64,000 nt of DNA, taken from assembly GCA_021779955.1 (NCBI GenBank), contig JAJXZS010000050.1, forward strand, positions 62,001-126,000, in the 5' to 3' direction. Below, piece by piece: positions 16,786-25,224 of this stretch. Made by a program: the position numbers and the translations under genes. Position 1 is the first letter of the stretch. Each line of letters opens with the position of its first letter. The notes under the pieces are model-generated. The model ran no database searches and had not been told where the DNA came from. It saw only the letters and a list, made by a program, of their open reading frames with translations. This DNA comes from Chloroflexota bacterium. GTDB lineage: Bacteria; Chloroflexota; Anaerolineae; Anaerolineales; Anaerolineaceae.

Positions 16786-17907
16786 TTACTTCCCTGGTAC
16801 GGTCCATAATACAAGCTGGTCTGCGTAAGCTGACGCCAGCCAGCGGCCGTCCGGTGAAAAAGCCAGCAGGTAGACCGGGTTGGGATTCTCCGTCAGAGTT
16901 GCCGCGACAGTCTCGCTCGCAACATCCCAAACCTGGATCTGGCTCATTGTGCCCACGGCAAGCAGAGTTCCATCGGGCGAGAAGGCCAGGCTGATGGCTG
17001 GCGCGGTCAGGGTGAGCGAACCGCTGAGGCTGGCCGTTGAGGTACTCCAAAGGGAGACCGCAGGCGTGAGGATGCCATCGATGGTCCTGGGAGCGGCTGC
17101 AGCCAGCACGGAGCCGTCAGACGCGAGGGTAAAGACGTCGGTCGTATCTTCCTGTTCGAAAGGAAGGCTCAAAGTTTGGGTGGTGATATCCTGCACCTGG
17201 AGAATGGCTGCGGCATTCCATACGATCGCGGTGTTACTGCCAAAGAATCCGGCGGTGTAACTTGTGGCGGGCGTTTCGAACCCGCTGAGGGTAGCTGTTT
17301 GCGCGCCAAGGGTGACGTCGAACAGAGCGACCTCGGGCTGGTCGAGATTGGAAAGCGAAAGCGTCTTTCCATCAGGCGAAAAGGTGATCGTTCCTGCCGG
17401 AAAACCCGGGTCGAGAGTGCGCAGCACAGTCTTGCTTCTGGCATCGACCAGATCCACCTGCTCGCCGTTCTGATCAAGCTCTGCCACGGTTTTCGCGTCC
17501 GATGATGCGGCCAGGCGCTGAATTCCGGATGGGGCGGCGTAGACCAGCTTTGGCGCAAGCGATGGGACTTCAAGTATGGCATCGCTGAATACCTGTGATG
17601 AATTCTCCGAGCTGTTCTGGCTGACCAGCGAGACACTCTGGCTGTCGGGCGACCACACAAGCTGCTGCGGATTGCTGACGGCGGTTCGCGCCGAAGCGCT
17701 GAGTTGCGGCGCGTTCGCAGAGGTGATCGGAGCGCCTGCAGAGAAGATCGTCACAATTGGGGTGGGCGTACCGGGCTCACCTGGTGCTGTGGAAGTGGGT
17801 TGCGATTCGGATGAAGGGGTAACCTCCGGCGTGACTTTGGGAAGCGAGCAGCCGGCGATGATCAGCATCAAAAGAATCGAAAGGCTCGTGCGAGGGATTG
17901 TTTTCAC
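16786..17907 (-). CDS. WD40-like beta-propeller lipoprotein
   Basis: A 373-residue exported lipoprotein. The signal peptide ends in IAGC with the lipidated Cys at residue 20, then a Ser/Thr/Pro linker to about residue 50. The remainder carries repeated propeller blades marked by WSPDSQSVSLVS, FSPDGKTLSLSN, FSPDGTLLAVGT and FSPDGRWLASAY. Such propellers are protein-interaction platforms. Start is a GTG at 17907 after AAAGGGCACG. The membrane protein gene upstream (17961-19511) is probably related in function by position. Confidence 0.78.
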   Translation of the reverse strand: MKTIPRTSLSILLMLIIAGCSLPKVTPEVTPSSESQPTSTAPGEPGTPTPIVTIFSAGAPITSANAPQLSASARTAVSNPQQLVWSPDSQSVSLVSQNSSENSSQVFSDAILEVPSLAPKLVYAAPSGIQRLAASSDAKTVAELDQNGEQVDLVDARSKTVLRTLDPGFPAGTITFSPDGKTLSLSNLDQPEVALFDVTLGAQTATLSGFETPATSYTAGFFGSNTAIVWNAAAILQVQDITTQTLSLPFEQEDTTDVFTLASDGSVLAAAAPRTIDGILTPAVSLWSTSTASLSGSLTLTAPAISLAFSPDGTLLAVGTMSQIQVWDVASETVAATLTENPNPVYLLAFSPDGRWLASAYADQLVLWTVPGK

Positions 17908-17946
17908 TTTGCGTGCCCTTTCTGACGTCTCGATCCGTCATGGAGT

Positions 17947-17975
17947 ATTATACACGCCGCTCAGTTGAGCAATTC
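17947..17975 (-). promoter_or_regulatory. Possible promoter of the WD40 lipoprotein gene
   Basis: On the minus strand GAATTG (17970-17975) and TATAAT (17947-17952) are 17 bases apart. The -35 lies inside the end of the upstream gene. Confidence 0.45.
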
Positions 17976-19511
17976 GTCGAGCTTGTCCTCCCCCCAGGTG
18001 ATCGCCTGATCCTTTGCAGAATCGAAAAGGCCTGCGATCCAGTTCTTCAGGGCTGCTTTTTGACGATTCACCAGTTCACGCATCCCTTGCTTGACCTTGA
18101 TTTGGGCGCTTTCGGCCAGTTCTTGCGCATTTTGCTGGAGGCCTGTGCTCAGGCTTGCCGTGGTTCCGGTGAGGATCACCGGGCGCTCGTTCACCAGGAT
18201 CAGCGCGCTGCCCATCTCGTCGACGCTCACAGGCACGCCCGCCCCGGATTCGAGCGACGTGGCATCAACCGGGAAGGCTGCGAGCGATTTGACCTGCAGA
18301 TTTGCCAGGCTGACCGGCGCCCCGGTATCGCCGTCGACTGAGCGCCAGACAAGGATGATCATCTGACTGCCCTTCTGGAAGCGATACTCGAAAATCGAGC
18401 CGTCCACCCCCTGCACTTCGCCAAGGGGTTTGGAACCGGCAAGAAGTTCATCCAGATTGCGCAGCGCTTGAAGAGTCTCAGGAGATGACAGGGGATCGAA
18501 GTTCCACATCACCGATGGGACGCTGTTCAGCCCCAGCAGAGGAACGCTTGCCCGTACGGTCATATCCGCCTGCAGCTGGCTCGGGGATATCGAGCGTCCA
18601 GAGGCAGCGGACGTTAGCTGATCCTGAGTCCAACCCAGCCCGCTGACACGAATCTGTTTGCCGCCAAGCTGGCGGATCAGTTCCTGGGCAGCCCGCACCT
18701 CGCCGCTAAGCGTGGTATCGGCTGACGAAAGCGATGCGGCACACTGGGGATTGATCTCAGCCCCGGCTTCGGGCAATGCGGAGCGATCGGGATCGAAAGT
18801 GATACCATCCAGGGTGCTCCAGGCTCTGGCGCCGTTCAGTTCGAGCATGAAGGTGAGAGGGTTCATGGCGCAGGATGAAGAAGTAGAGCCGATAAGAGTC
18901 CCGCTCCACACTTCGTCGTTTGGGTCGCTCGTCTTGATCACAGCGCTGGCAGTTTTAACCAGCTTCGCATAGAGCGCCGGATCCGGATTGACCGCAGCGT
19001 GTTCGTCCATCGGGTAGAGGAATCTCGCTGTGCCTGAATAGGTGTTGATGCGCGCCCCGATTTCCCAGGTGTCGATTTGCTCACCATAGCGATCGACCGC
19101 TGCCTGGACAAATGCCGCCCAGCGCAGCAGGAGTTGGGTTTGGTCGATCGGGAGATTGACCGATGTAACGAGGTAAGCCGGCCCGCCCTGGAGCACGCCG
19201 ATGATCTTGCGCCCCTGGGCAGCAAGCGATGTAATCTGCAGATCGGGTCCGCTTGCAGTCGACCAGTCATATGCGCCCTGGCTGACTTCGATCAATGTCC
19301 AGTCGAGGGAAACGCGAACGATCAAAGGCTGGTCGCCGGGGATCGAGGTGAGGAGACTTGATAAATCGCCTGAAGACGCGGAGGCATCCAGGCCGAGCGC
19401 GTCCACACGGCCGGTGGATACGGGCGTAAAAGATGAGAACATGACGAAACCGGTGCCCACGATCAAGCCCAGTGGAAACAGCCGGCGGATTAGCCAGAAT
19501 AGAAGATCCAT
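17961..19511 (-). CDS. Membrane-anchored glycosidase-like protein, probably inactive
   Basis: A 516-residue protein with one N-terminal membrane anchor (about 6-26) and an exported body. Residues about 55-360 resemble a clan-A glycosidase TIM barrel: LIVRVSLDWTLIEVSQGAYDW at the start, a DTWEIG strand where GH39/GH5-like enzymes have a WNEP-type acid/base motif, and a late VMWNFDPL strand. The expected NEP is replaced by GARIN, so the acid/base residue is missing. A beta-sandwich (about 370-460) and an amphipathic C-terminal helix follow. RBS GGAGG supports the ATG at 19511. Function unknown; family assignment is tentative. Confidence 0.5.
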   Translation of the reverse strand: MDLLFWLIRRLFPLGLIVGTGFVMFSSFTPVSTGRVDALGLDASASSGDLSSLLTSIPGDQPLIVRVSLDWTLIEVSQGAYDWSTASGPDLQITSLAAQGRKIIGVLQGGPAYLVTSVNLPIDQTQLLLRWAAFVQAAVDRYGEQIDTWEIGARINTYSGTARFLYPMDEHAAVNPDPALYAKLVKTASAVIKTSDPNDEVWSGTLIGSTSSSCAMNPLTFMLELNGARAWSTLDGITFDPDRSALPEAGAEINPQCAASLSSADTTLSGEVRAAQELIRQLGGKQIRVSGLGWTQDQLTSAASGRSISPSQLQADMTVRASVPLLGLNSVPSVMWNFDPLSSPETLQALRNLDELLAGSKPLGEVQGVDGSIFEYRFQKGSQMIILVWRSVDGDTGAPVSLANLQVKSLAAFPVDATSLESGAGVPVSVDEMGSALILVNERPVILTGTTASLSTGLQQNAQELAESAQIKVKQGMRELVNRQKAALKNWIAGLFDSAKDQAITWGEDKLDELLN

Positions 19512-19591
19512 AGGTCATCCTCCCGAAGAGATGGTTGCAAGAATGACGCCATCCGTTTGGAATGAGATTCTGGAGGATTGAATGCGGCAAT

Positions 19592-21076
19592 CTACAGTAC
19601 AGGTGGAAGCGAGTCATCCGGCGGGTTGGCAGGATCGGCGGTTTCAGGAACAGCTTGCTCGAAGCGCTTCGCAACGGGAAGCAGGAGCCAGATGCACAGG
19701 GTCAATCCAACCACGGCAAGACCCATGACGAAATAGAACGTTGAGTCGAGGCCTTGAATCTGGGGCGCGATCGGCGCAAGAGTGGGCCCGCCAGAGTAAA
19801 GAACGCCGGCGTACCGCGCCACCTCACGCGACCAGATGGTGGTCAGTACGGCAATGCCCGAGGTGATGCCGAGGAAGCGATCGAGGGTGAGCAGGCCTGA
19901 GATAATGCCCTGTTCGCTAGGTTTGGCTGAACCCATGATCGCGCTGTTGTTTGGAGCCTGGAATGTGCCAATGCCGATGCCAAACGGCAGGCAACGCAGC
20001 ACGAATCCCAGGGTGGTGGTGTTTGCATCGATCTGGGCGATGAGGAGCAGCCCGATAATCTGCAAACCGAAGCCGATCGTGGTGAGCAAGCGGGTACCCA
20101 GCCTGTCTGAAAGTCTACCCGAAATGAGCGAAACGACCCCGGCTGATACCGGCAGTACGGCGATCATCAGGCCGGCGCGTTCAGGCGTAAAACCGCGCAT
20201 ATTCTCCAGGTAGAACGGCAAGAGGACAAGTGTGCCAACGTAGCAGATGTATTCGATGTAGCAGGTGATCAGGTTGAAGTTGAGGAAACTGTTGGAGAAA
20301 AGCGAAAGATCGAGCATCGGTTCGGATACCCTGCGTTCGATCCTGAGGAACGCGGCCAGGGAAGCTGCCGCAATCACAAACAATGCGATCACGGGCGGAT
20401 TGATAAAGCCGTTATTCTGGCCCACGGTCATCGCCAGGAGGAGGGAGACAAGACAAACGAGGAGAACTCCGGCTCCCGCGAAGTCAAAGGTCTGCTTGAC
20501 GCCGGGAGGGTTGAAGGGGATGAAGCGCAAAGCCAGGAAGAACCCGATGATGCCGACAGGCACGTTGACGAAAAACAGCCAGTTCCAGGATAGGCTTCCC
20601 AGGATGATGCCGCCAAGCGTAGGGCCTGCGATGATCCCCACCGAAACCAGGCCGCCAATGACACCGAGCGAAGTGCCGCGTTCTTCACGCGGAAAGGCGT
20701 TGACTGCGATGGCAATGCCAAGCACCTGTGTCAGCGCCGCGCCTACCGCCTGGAAGACACGCGAGGCGATCAGAAAATAAACCGTCGGAGAAAGGCCGTT
20801 CAAGAAAGAGAATGTGGTGAAAATAACCACGCCGACGACATAAAGACGCTTGCGGCCGATCATATCGGATAAGCGCCCAACGAAAAGGATCAGGCAAACC
20901 AGGGTGAGTAGGTAGGCCAGTACCACCCATTCCACCACGGGCAATGGCTGCTTGAGCTCCTGGACGAGCGTCGGCAATGCAATGTTGACGATGCTGCCAT
21001 CGATTGTGGCCAGGAATACCCCAGGCGCCACTGCCGCCATCACCCACCAACGGCGGCTGTAATCCACTTTTTGCAC
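19592..21076 (-). CDS. DHA2-family MFS multidrug efflux transporter
   Basis: A 494-residue protein with about 14 hydrophobic segments, the DHA2 (EmrB/QacA) number. The N-terminus ATIDGSIVNIALPTL, motif A GRLSDMIGRKRLYV and motif C GPTLGGIILGSLSW followed by NWLFFVNVPVGI are typical for proton-driven drug export. Start is a GTG at 21076 preceded by AGAGG; a promoter lies at 21104-21131. No membrane-fusion partner gene is adjacent. Confidence 0.87.
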   Translation of the reverse strand: MQKVDYSRRWWVMAAVAPGVFLATIDGSIVNIALPTLVQELKQPLPVVEWVVLAYLLTLVCLILFVGRLSDMIGRKRLYVVGVVIFTTFSFLNGLSPTVYFLIASRVFQAVGAALTQVLGIAIAVNAFPREERGTSLGVIGGLVSVGIIAGPTLGGIILGSLSWNWLFFVNVPVGIIGFFLALRFIPFNPPGVKQTFDFAGAGVLLVCLVSLLLAMTVGQNNGFINPPVIALFVIAAASLAAFLRIERRVSEPMLDLSLFSNSFLNFNLITCYIEYICYVGTLVLLPFYLENMRGFTPERAGLMIAVLPVSAGVVSLISGRLSDRLGTRLLTTIGFGLQIIGLLLIAQIDANTTTLGFVLRCLPFGIGIGTFQAPNNSAIMGSAKPSEQGIISGLLTLDRFLGITSGIAVLTTIWSREVARYAGVLYSGGPTLAPIAPQIQGLDSTFYFVMGLAVVGLTLCIWLLLPVAKRFEQAVPETADPANPPDDSLPPVL

Positions 21077-21103
21077 GTTAACCTCTGCCCCGCCAAGAAA
21101 ATC

Positions 21104-21131
21104 AGTGTAGCACGCGGAATTAAATTTTCAA
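21104..21131 (-). promoter_or_regulatory. Promoter of the DHA2 transporter gene
   Basis: Minus strand TTGAAA (21126-21131) and TACACT (21104-21109), spacing 16, about 28 bases before the GTG start. Confidence 0.55.
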
Positions 21132-21211
21132 GTAAAAAAGGAAGCAGTCAATTGACAGGCGGGTTCTTCTCGTTGAAAATAGGCATACGTTCATTCAAAG
21201 GAGTGCAGTTC

Positions 21212-21943
21212 ATGATGCAAAAAGAAACTTTCGATGTCCTTCTGCTGCTGGCAAGGCCCGCAGCGGGAAAAAGTGAAGTGATTCATTACCTCGAAAACAC
21301 GCCGCTGGAGCAGAGATCAGAACGTTTTCATGTCGGAAAGCTGGCTGAAATCGACGATTTTCCGATGCTGTGGACGTGGTTCGAGGAGGATGCGCTGCTG
21401 GAAAAGATGGGGCATCCCAGGCTCCACACGGATGCCGATGGATATTTCCTTTCGCAATACCTGTGGGATCTGCTCATCGAGCGGATGGGCCTGGAATATC
21501 TGAAGCAGAAACGCGATATTGCGGGCTTTGACACCAGCTACACCACCCTGGTGGAGTTCTCGCGGGGAAGCGAGCACGGCGGATATGCAAGCGCCTTTCG
21601 GCACTTGAGCCGGGAAATTTTGGAACGCGCCGCGGTGCTCTACATCGACGTCAGTTGGGAAGAATCACTGCGCAAGAACCGAAAACGCGCCAATCCGGAA
21701 AAACCCGACAGCATCCTCGAGCATTCGCTCCCCGACAGCAAGCTTGAAAAGATGTACAAGGAAGTGGATTGGGCTGAAGTCAGCCGCCCGGACCCACAGT
21801 ACCTGCACATCCAGGGATTCAAGATGCCTTATGTCGTATTTGACAACTCGGACGACGTGACAACCGGGCAGGGGGGTGCGTTGGGAAAGCGGCTGGAATC
21901 GTGCCTGACCAACTTGTGGGCGCTCTACCGTTCTGGAGGATGA
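21212..21943 (+). CDS. P-loop protein of unknown function
   Basis: A 243-residue protein. The first strand and loop LLLLARPAAGKSE (about residues 8-20) fit a P-loop of the kinase type. A conserved-looking middle (LAEIDDFPMLWTWFEED, then GFDTSYTTLVEFSRG) and VLYIDVSWEESLRKNRKRANP suggest an Asp-containing second strand and an Arg-rich lid. The start is the ATG at 21212 after AAAGGAG; longer starts are unlikely. Its 3' end overlaps the convergent lipid kinase by 19 bases. A small-molecule or nucleotide kinase is plausible but not shown. Confidence 0.6.
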   Translation: MMQKETFDVLLLLARPAAGKSEVIHYLENTPLEQRSERFHVGKLAEIDDFPMLWTWFEEDALLEKMGHPRLHTDADGYFLSQYLWDLLIERMGLEYLKQKRDIAGFDTSYTTLVEFSRGSEHGGYASAFRHLSREILERAAVLYIDVSWEESLRKNRKRANPEKPDSILEHSLPDSKLEKMYKEVDWAEVSRPDPQYLHIQGFKMPYVVFDNSDDVTTGQGGALGKRLESCLTNLWALYRSGG

Positions 21944-22896
21944 ATCAGGGGATTGAAGAACTCGATCTCGGGCAGCAAAGATTTGTGCGGAGGCGGGATG
22001 ATCAACTGCACGGCATTCGCCACCACTTGAATTTGCACAGGCGTGGTGCCGATGATTTCACCGTCAGCCTGTACGATGACCGGTTTGCTTGATGTGATCG
22101 AAATGTTCTCGCAACCCTTAAAAATGCGATAGATCGGCGTGATCTTCTCGCGTTTGATAACCACGCGCCAGAAGAGCGCCGGAGCATCGAGGATCGTTCT
22201 GGCGCGTAAAATGATCAAATCCATCTTGCCGTCATCGGGGCGGATATTCAGTATCTCCTCCAGGGCGCGCAGGCCGATGATCCCGTAATTGGCGACAAGG
22301 ATTTCGGATGCACGGGTCTTGAAGCGTTGGCCGTCGATCACCAGCCGGTAGCGCTTGAGCTTGAGGCCCAGGATCTGAGTGAAGACATTCGAGAAATAGG
22401 CAAAGATGCCGAACTTGCGTTTTTCCTCACGGCCCGTGCTCTGGATCATCGCTGCGGAGAAGCCGATGGTCAGGTTCATGGCGTGGACGGTATCCCCGAT
22501 GTCCATCAGGTCGAGGCTGGCTATGTTGTGCTCGCCTAGAATCAGGCCGATTGCGCGCTGAGGATTTAAAGGGATGGCGAAATGGCGCGCAATGGCATTC
22601 CAGGTTCCAGATGGGATGATGCCGAGTGGCACAGGCGAGTTCTTCATGGCTGCCGCTACGGCGGCAACGGTGCCGTCACCGCCGGAAGCGACGACCAGGC
22701 CGCACGAATCTTCCAGCGCAGTTTTCACTACAGCACCGAGGTCGTCATCCGTCCTGGTGAGGTAAACTTCCACTTCCCAACCCGCTTTTTCCAACTCGCG
22801 GCAGCAGAACGCCTGCAATTGATCCGGGTTGCCAATGCCTGAAACCGGGTTGAGGATGAGCAATGCCTTGCGTTGGTTTTGCTTTTGGGAAGTCAT
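21925..22896 (-). CDS. Diacylglycerol/lipid kinase family protein (YegS/BmrU-like)
   Basis: A 323-residue DAGK-catalytic-domain protein. LILNPVSGIGN near residue 12, GLVVASGGDGTVAAVAAAM near 68 with the GGDGT nucleotide-binding motif, and PLGIIPSGTWNAIARHF are the three signature blocks. A C-terminal beta domain follows as in YegS/DgkB. It phosphorylates a lipid such as diacylglycerol at the membrane. RBS GGAGC precedes the ATG at 22896. Confidence 0.88.
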   Translation of the reverse strand: MTSQKQNQRKALLILNPVSGIGNPDQLQAFCCRELEKAGWEVEVYLTRTDDDLGAVVKTALEDSCGLVVASGGDGTVAAVAAAMKNSPVPLGIIPSGTWNAIARHFAIPLNPQRAIGLILGEHNIASLDLMDIGDTVHAMNLTIGFSAAMIQSTGREEKRKFGIFAYFSNVFTQILGLKLKRYRLVIDGQRFKTRASEILVANYGIIGLRALEEILNIRPDDGKMDLIILRARTILDAPALFWRVVIKREKITPIYRIFKGCENISITSSKPVIVQADGEIIGTTPVQIQVVANAVQLIIPPPHKSLLPEIEFFNPLIHPPER

Positions 22897-22980
22897 CGAA
22901 GCTCCGTGAACTTACCCATCCATTATACGCTGACAGGCACGCCCTGAAGTAAAAGCCCTGCTTAGAAGGTGGAATAAATT

Positions 22981-24192
22981 CTAGAAATAATTCTGGAGCG
23001 CGGGGAGCAATTCTGCAGGCTGCGCCCTGGTTAAAATCACTTCAGGGGTCTTATGCCAGGCGGCGCAATCGCGGATGGCTTGAGCTAACGAGGCTGCGAA
23101 TTCCCGGTCGATGGTAACGCCGGGATCGAGATAGACGGACTTGACCTCGAAGACCCCCTTTTGCCTGTGGGCTTTCGCATCCAGCCTGCCGGCCAATTGA
23201 CCATTGTGCAGGATGGGAAGCAGGTAATAGCCATAGACGCGCTTGTGCTGCGGAAGGTAAACCTCTATGGTGTAGTCGAAGTCGAAGAGCTCCCTGGTGC
23301 GTTTGCGATCCCAGATCAGCGAATCGAAAGGAGAGAGCAGTGTGGTATGGGTGGCTTCAAGGGCACCGGCAGCAGCCTGCTCGGCGAGCTCGAGGCCGCG
23401 CGGCGTCACCAGGCAGGGTTGCTTCAGCCCCTCGATATCGATCTCGATGACGCGGCCGGTTCCTTTCAGCCGCTTGAGCATTGCTGGTACGACCTTTTTT
23501 GGCAGCCTGAAATAGTCGGCGACCCAGGATTCAAGGGAAAAGCCGAGCGCATCGAGTGTTTTCTCGCATAAGGTTGCGTACACGTCGTCCAGGGATGGGA
23601 CATTCGCATCCTGCCAATCGGGATACAATCGTTCACGCAGGTCATAGACGCGCTGGAATTTTTCGCGCCGCGAGACCATGACAATACCTTCCTGCAAGAG
23701 ATACTCGAGCACATTCTTTTCGATCTTCCAATCCCACCAGGCGCCCCGTTTGCCGTCCTTGCGCTCGAAAGTGGCTGACTTGACCTCGCCGTTGCTGCGG
23801 ATGTGTTCGAGCACGCGGTCGATATCGTCCTCATGGCGTTCGCGCCAGCTCTCTGAGTACCAGCCGCGGATGCCTTCGAGCGTCATCCGGCGGTGCAGGG
23901 CGAAATCCTCGACCGGCAGGAAACAGGCAGCGTGGGCCCAGTATTCGAAGAGCTGTTTCTCTTCGAGCAGTTCATCCAACCAACCGGGGTTGTAGTCGCC
24001 CAGGCGGCTCCAAAGTGAAAGATACGGGCTCCGCGCAACGACATTGATCGTGTCGATCTGCAATTCCCCCATGCGCCGGATGGACTCGAGAACGTCCTGC
24101 TTCGTTGAGGGACGCGAAGGGGCCTGCAGCAGGTTTTGGGCTTGTACGGCCAGCAGTCTTGCTTGTTGTTTGGAAAGAGACAAGTTCGCCAT
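22981..24192 (-). CDS. YcaQ/AlkX-family DNA glycosylase-like winged-helix protein
   Basis: A 403-residue protein of the HTH_42 family. The N-terminal LSKQQARLLAVQAQ and IRRMGELQIDTINVVARSPYL blocks are diagnostic; the latter contains the QxD motif used by E. coli YcaQ to unhook interstrand DNA crosslinks. LFEYWAHAACFLP and LLSPFDSLIWDRKRTRELFDF are further family landmarks. The promoter at 24221-24249 suits the ATG at 24192. A repair role is inferred from the family. Confidence 0.83.
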   Translation of the reverse strand: MANLSLSKQQARLLAVQAQNLLQAPSRPSTKQDVLESIRRMGELQIDTINVVARSPYLSLWSRLGDYNPGWLDELLEEKQLFEYWAHAACFLPVEDFALHRRMTLEGIRGWYSESWRERHEDDIDRVLEHIRSNGEVKSATFERKDGKRGAWWDWKIEKNVLEYLLQEGIVMVSRREKFQRVYDLRERLYPDWQDANVPSLDDVYATLCEKTLDALGFSLESWVADYFRLPKKVVPAMLKRLKGTGRVIEIDIEGLKQPCLVTPRGLELAEQAAAGALEATHTTLLSPFDSLIWDRKRTRELFDFDYTIEVYLPQHKRVYGYYLLPILHNGQLAGRLDAKAHRQKGVFEVKSVYLDPGVTIDREFAASLAQAIRDCAAWHKTPEVILTRAQPAELLPALQNYF

Positions 24193-24220
24193 TTCGCTCC
24201 GATGAGAAAATACGTTCTAT

Positions 24221-24249
24221 ATTGTACTTCAAAAAAAGGGACAAGGCAA
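24221..24249 (-). promoter_or_regulatory. Promoter of the YcaQ-like gene
   Basis: Minus strand TTGCCT (24244-24249) and TACAAT (24221-24226), spacing 17, about 30 bases before the start codon. Confidence 0.55.
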
Positions 24250-24329
24250 TCCTGGCAAGAGGCCTTGACGATGCAGAGAGCAAGGATAAACGATGGTGCA
24301 AGTCGCCCAACGACGTCGATTGTCCCTGA

Positions 24330-24351
24330 TTTGTAACCGGTTTGTAACCGG
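24330..24351. repeat. Tandem 11-base repeat, candidate regulator site
   Basis: TTTGTAACCGG occurs twice back to back (24330-24340, 24341-24351), one helical turn apart, with a palindromic AACCGGTT at the junction. It lies about 80 bases before the SDR gene that opens the CoA-pathway block, a good position for an activator or repressor site. Confidence 0.45.
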
Positions 24352-24432
24352 AGCCTGCTAAACTGATTTTGTCCAATGCGTTTTAATTAATCGCAAAATT
24401 TCGTCACGTATTACATCAAATGAGGAGGGGTT

Positions 24433-25197
24433 ATGCGCCTTAACGGCAAAGTAGCAATGATTACCGGCGGAGCGGCGGGTATCGGTAAGGCAACCGCGCA
24501 GTTGTTTGCCAAAGAGGGAGCGAAGGTAGCCATTTGTGACGTTTCCGAAGCACTTGGTGAAGAACTGGTCAAAACGCTGGGTCCTGATGCCTCGTTCACC
24601 AAAGTGGATGTCACAACCCGGGAGGAAGTTCAGCAGTGGGCTGAACAGGTAGTGGCGAAGTACGGAAAAGTCGATATTTTGGTCAATAACGCAGGCATCA
24701 CCCGCGATGGTCAATTCATCAAGATGAAAGACGGTGAACTGGTCAAGCAAATGGACGAAGATGCCTTCGACATGGTCGTTTCTGTGAACCTGAAGGGCGT
24801 GTTCAACTGCGCCCAGGCAGTTTCGCCGTTCATGGTCAAACAAAAAGGCGGTGTGATCCTCAACGCGTCATCGGTTGTCGGGCTGTATGGCAATTTTGGG
24901 CAGACCAACTACGTGGCGACCAAGGCAGGCGTGATCGGAATGACGCGCGTGTGGGCACGCGAGCTTGGCAAGTACGGCATCCGCGTCAATGCGGTGGCGC
25001 CAGGGTTTGTGATGACCGAAATGGTTGCCAGGATGCCTGAAGAGGTTCTTGCCGGCATGCGCGCAAAGACTCCGCTTGGGCGTTTGGCCGAACCGGAAGA
25101 TATCGCCAATACCTATCTATGGCTGGCATCTGACGAAGCCTCCTACGTCCACGGCGCTACCATCAGCGTAGACGGCGGCATCGTCCTGGGCACGTAG
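24433..25197 (+). CDS. FabG-like short-chain dehydrogenase/reductase
   Basis: A 254-residue classical SDR. TGGAAGIGKATA near residue 11 binds NAD(P), NNAG near 88 stabilises the fold, and the catalytic Ser, Tyr and Lys appear in NASSVVGLYG and NYVATKAG. It probably interconverts 3-oxoacyl and 3-hydroxyacyl thioesters. RBS GAGGAGGGGTT is strong. First gene of an eight-gene plus-strand run of thioester enzymes; the next start is 27 bases away. Confidence 0.9.
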   Translation: MRLNGKVAMITGGAAGIGKATAQLFAKEGAKVAICDVSEALGEELVKTLGPDASFTKVDVTTREEVQQWAEQVVAKYGKVDILVNNAGITRDGQFIKMKDGELVKQMDEDAFDMVVSVNLKGVFNCAQAVSPFMVKQKGGVILNASSVVGLYGNFGQTNYVATKAGVIGMTRVWARELGKYGIRVNAVAPGFVMTEMVARMPEEVLAGMRAKTPLGRLAEPEDIANTYLWLASDEASYVHGATISVDGGIVLGT

Positions 25198-25224
25198 CCT
25201 GAACTCATTATTCCCGGAGGACAT

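Noticed and set aside
24237-24327. Inverted repeat AGGGACAA / TTGTCCCT around 75 bases, possible small RNA
   Set aside because: Only eight pairs with a long unpaired interior, and it overlaps the YcaQ-like promoter; not enough to call an RNA gene.
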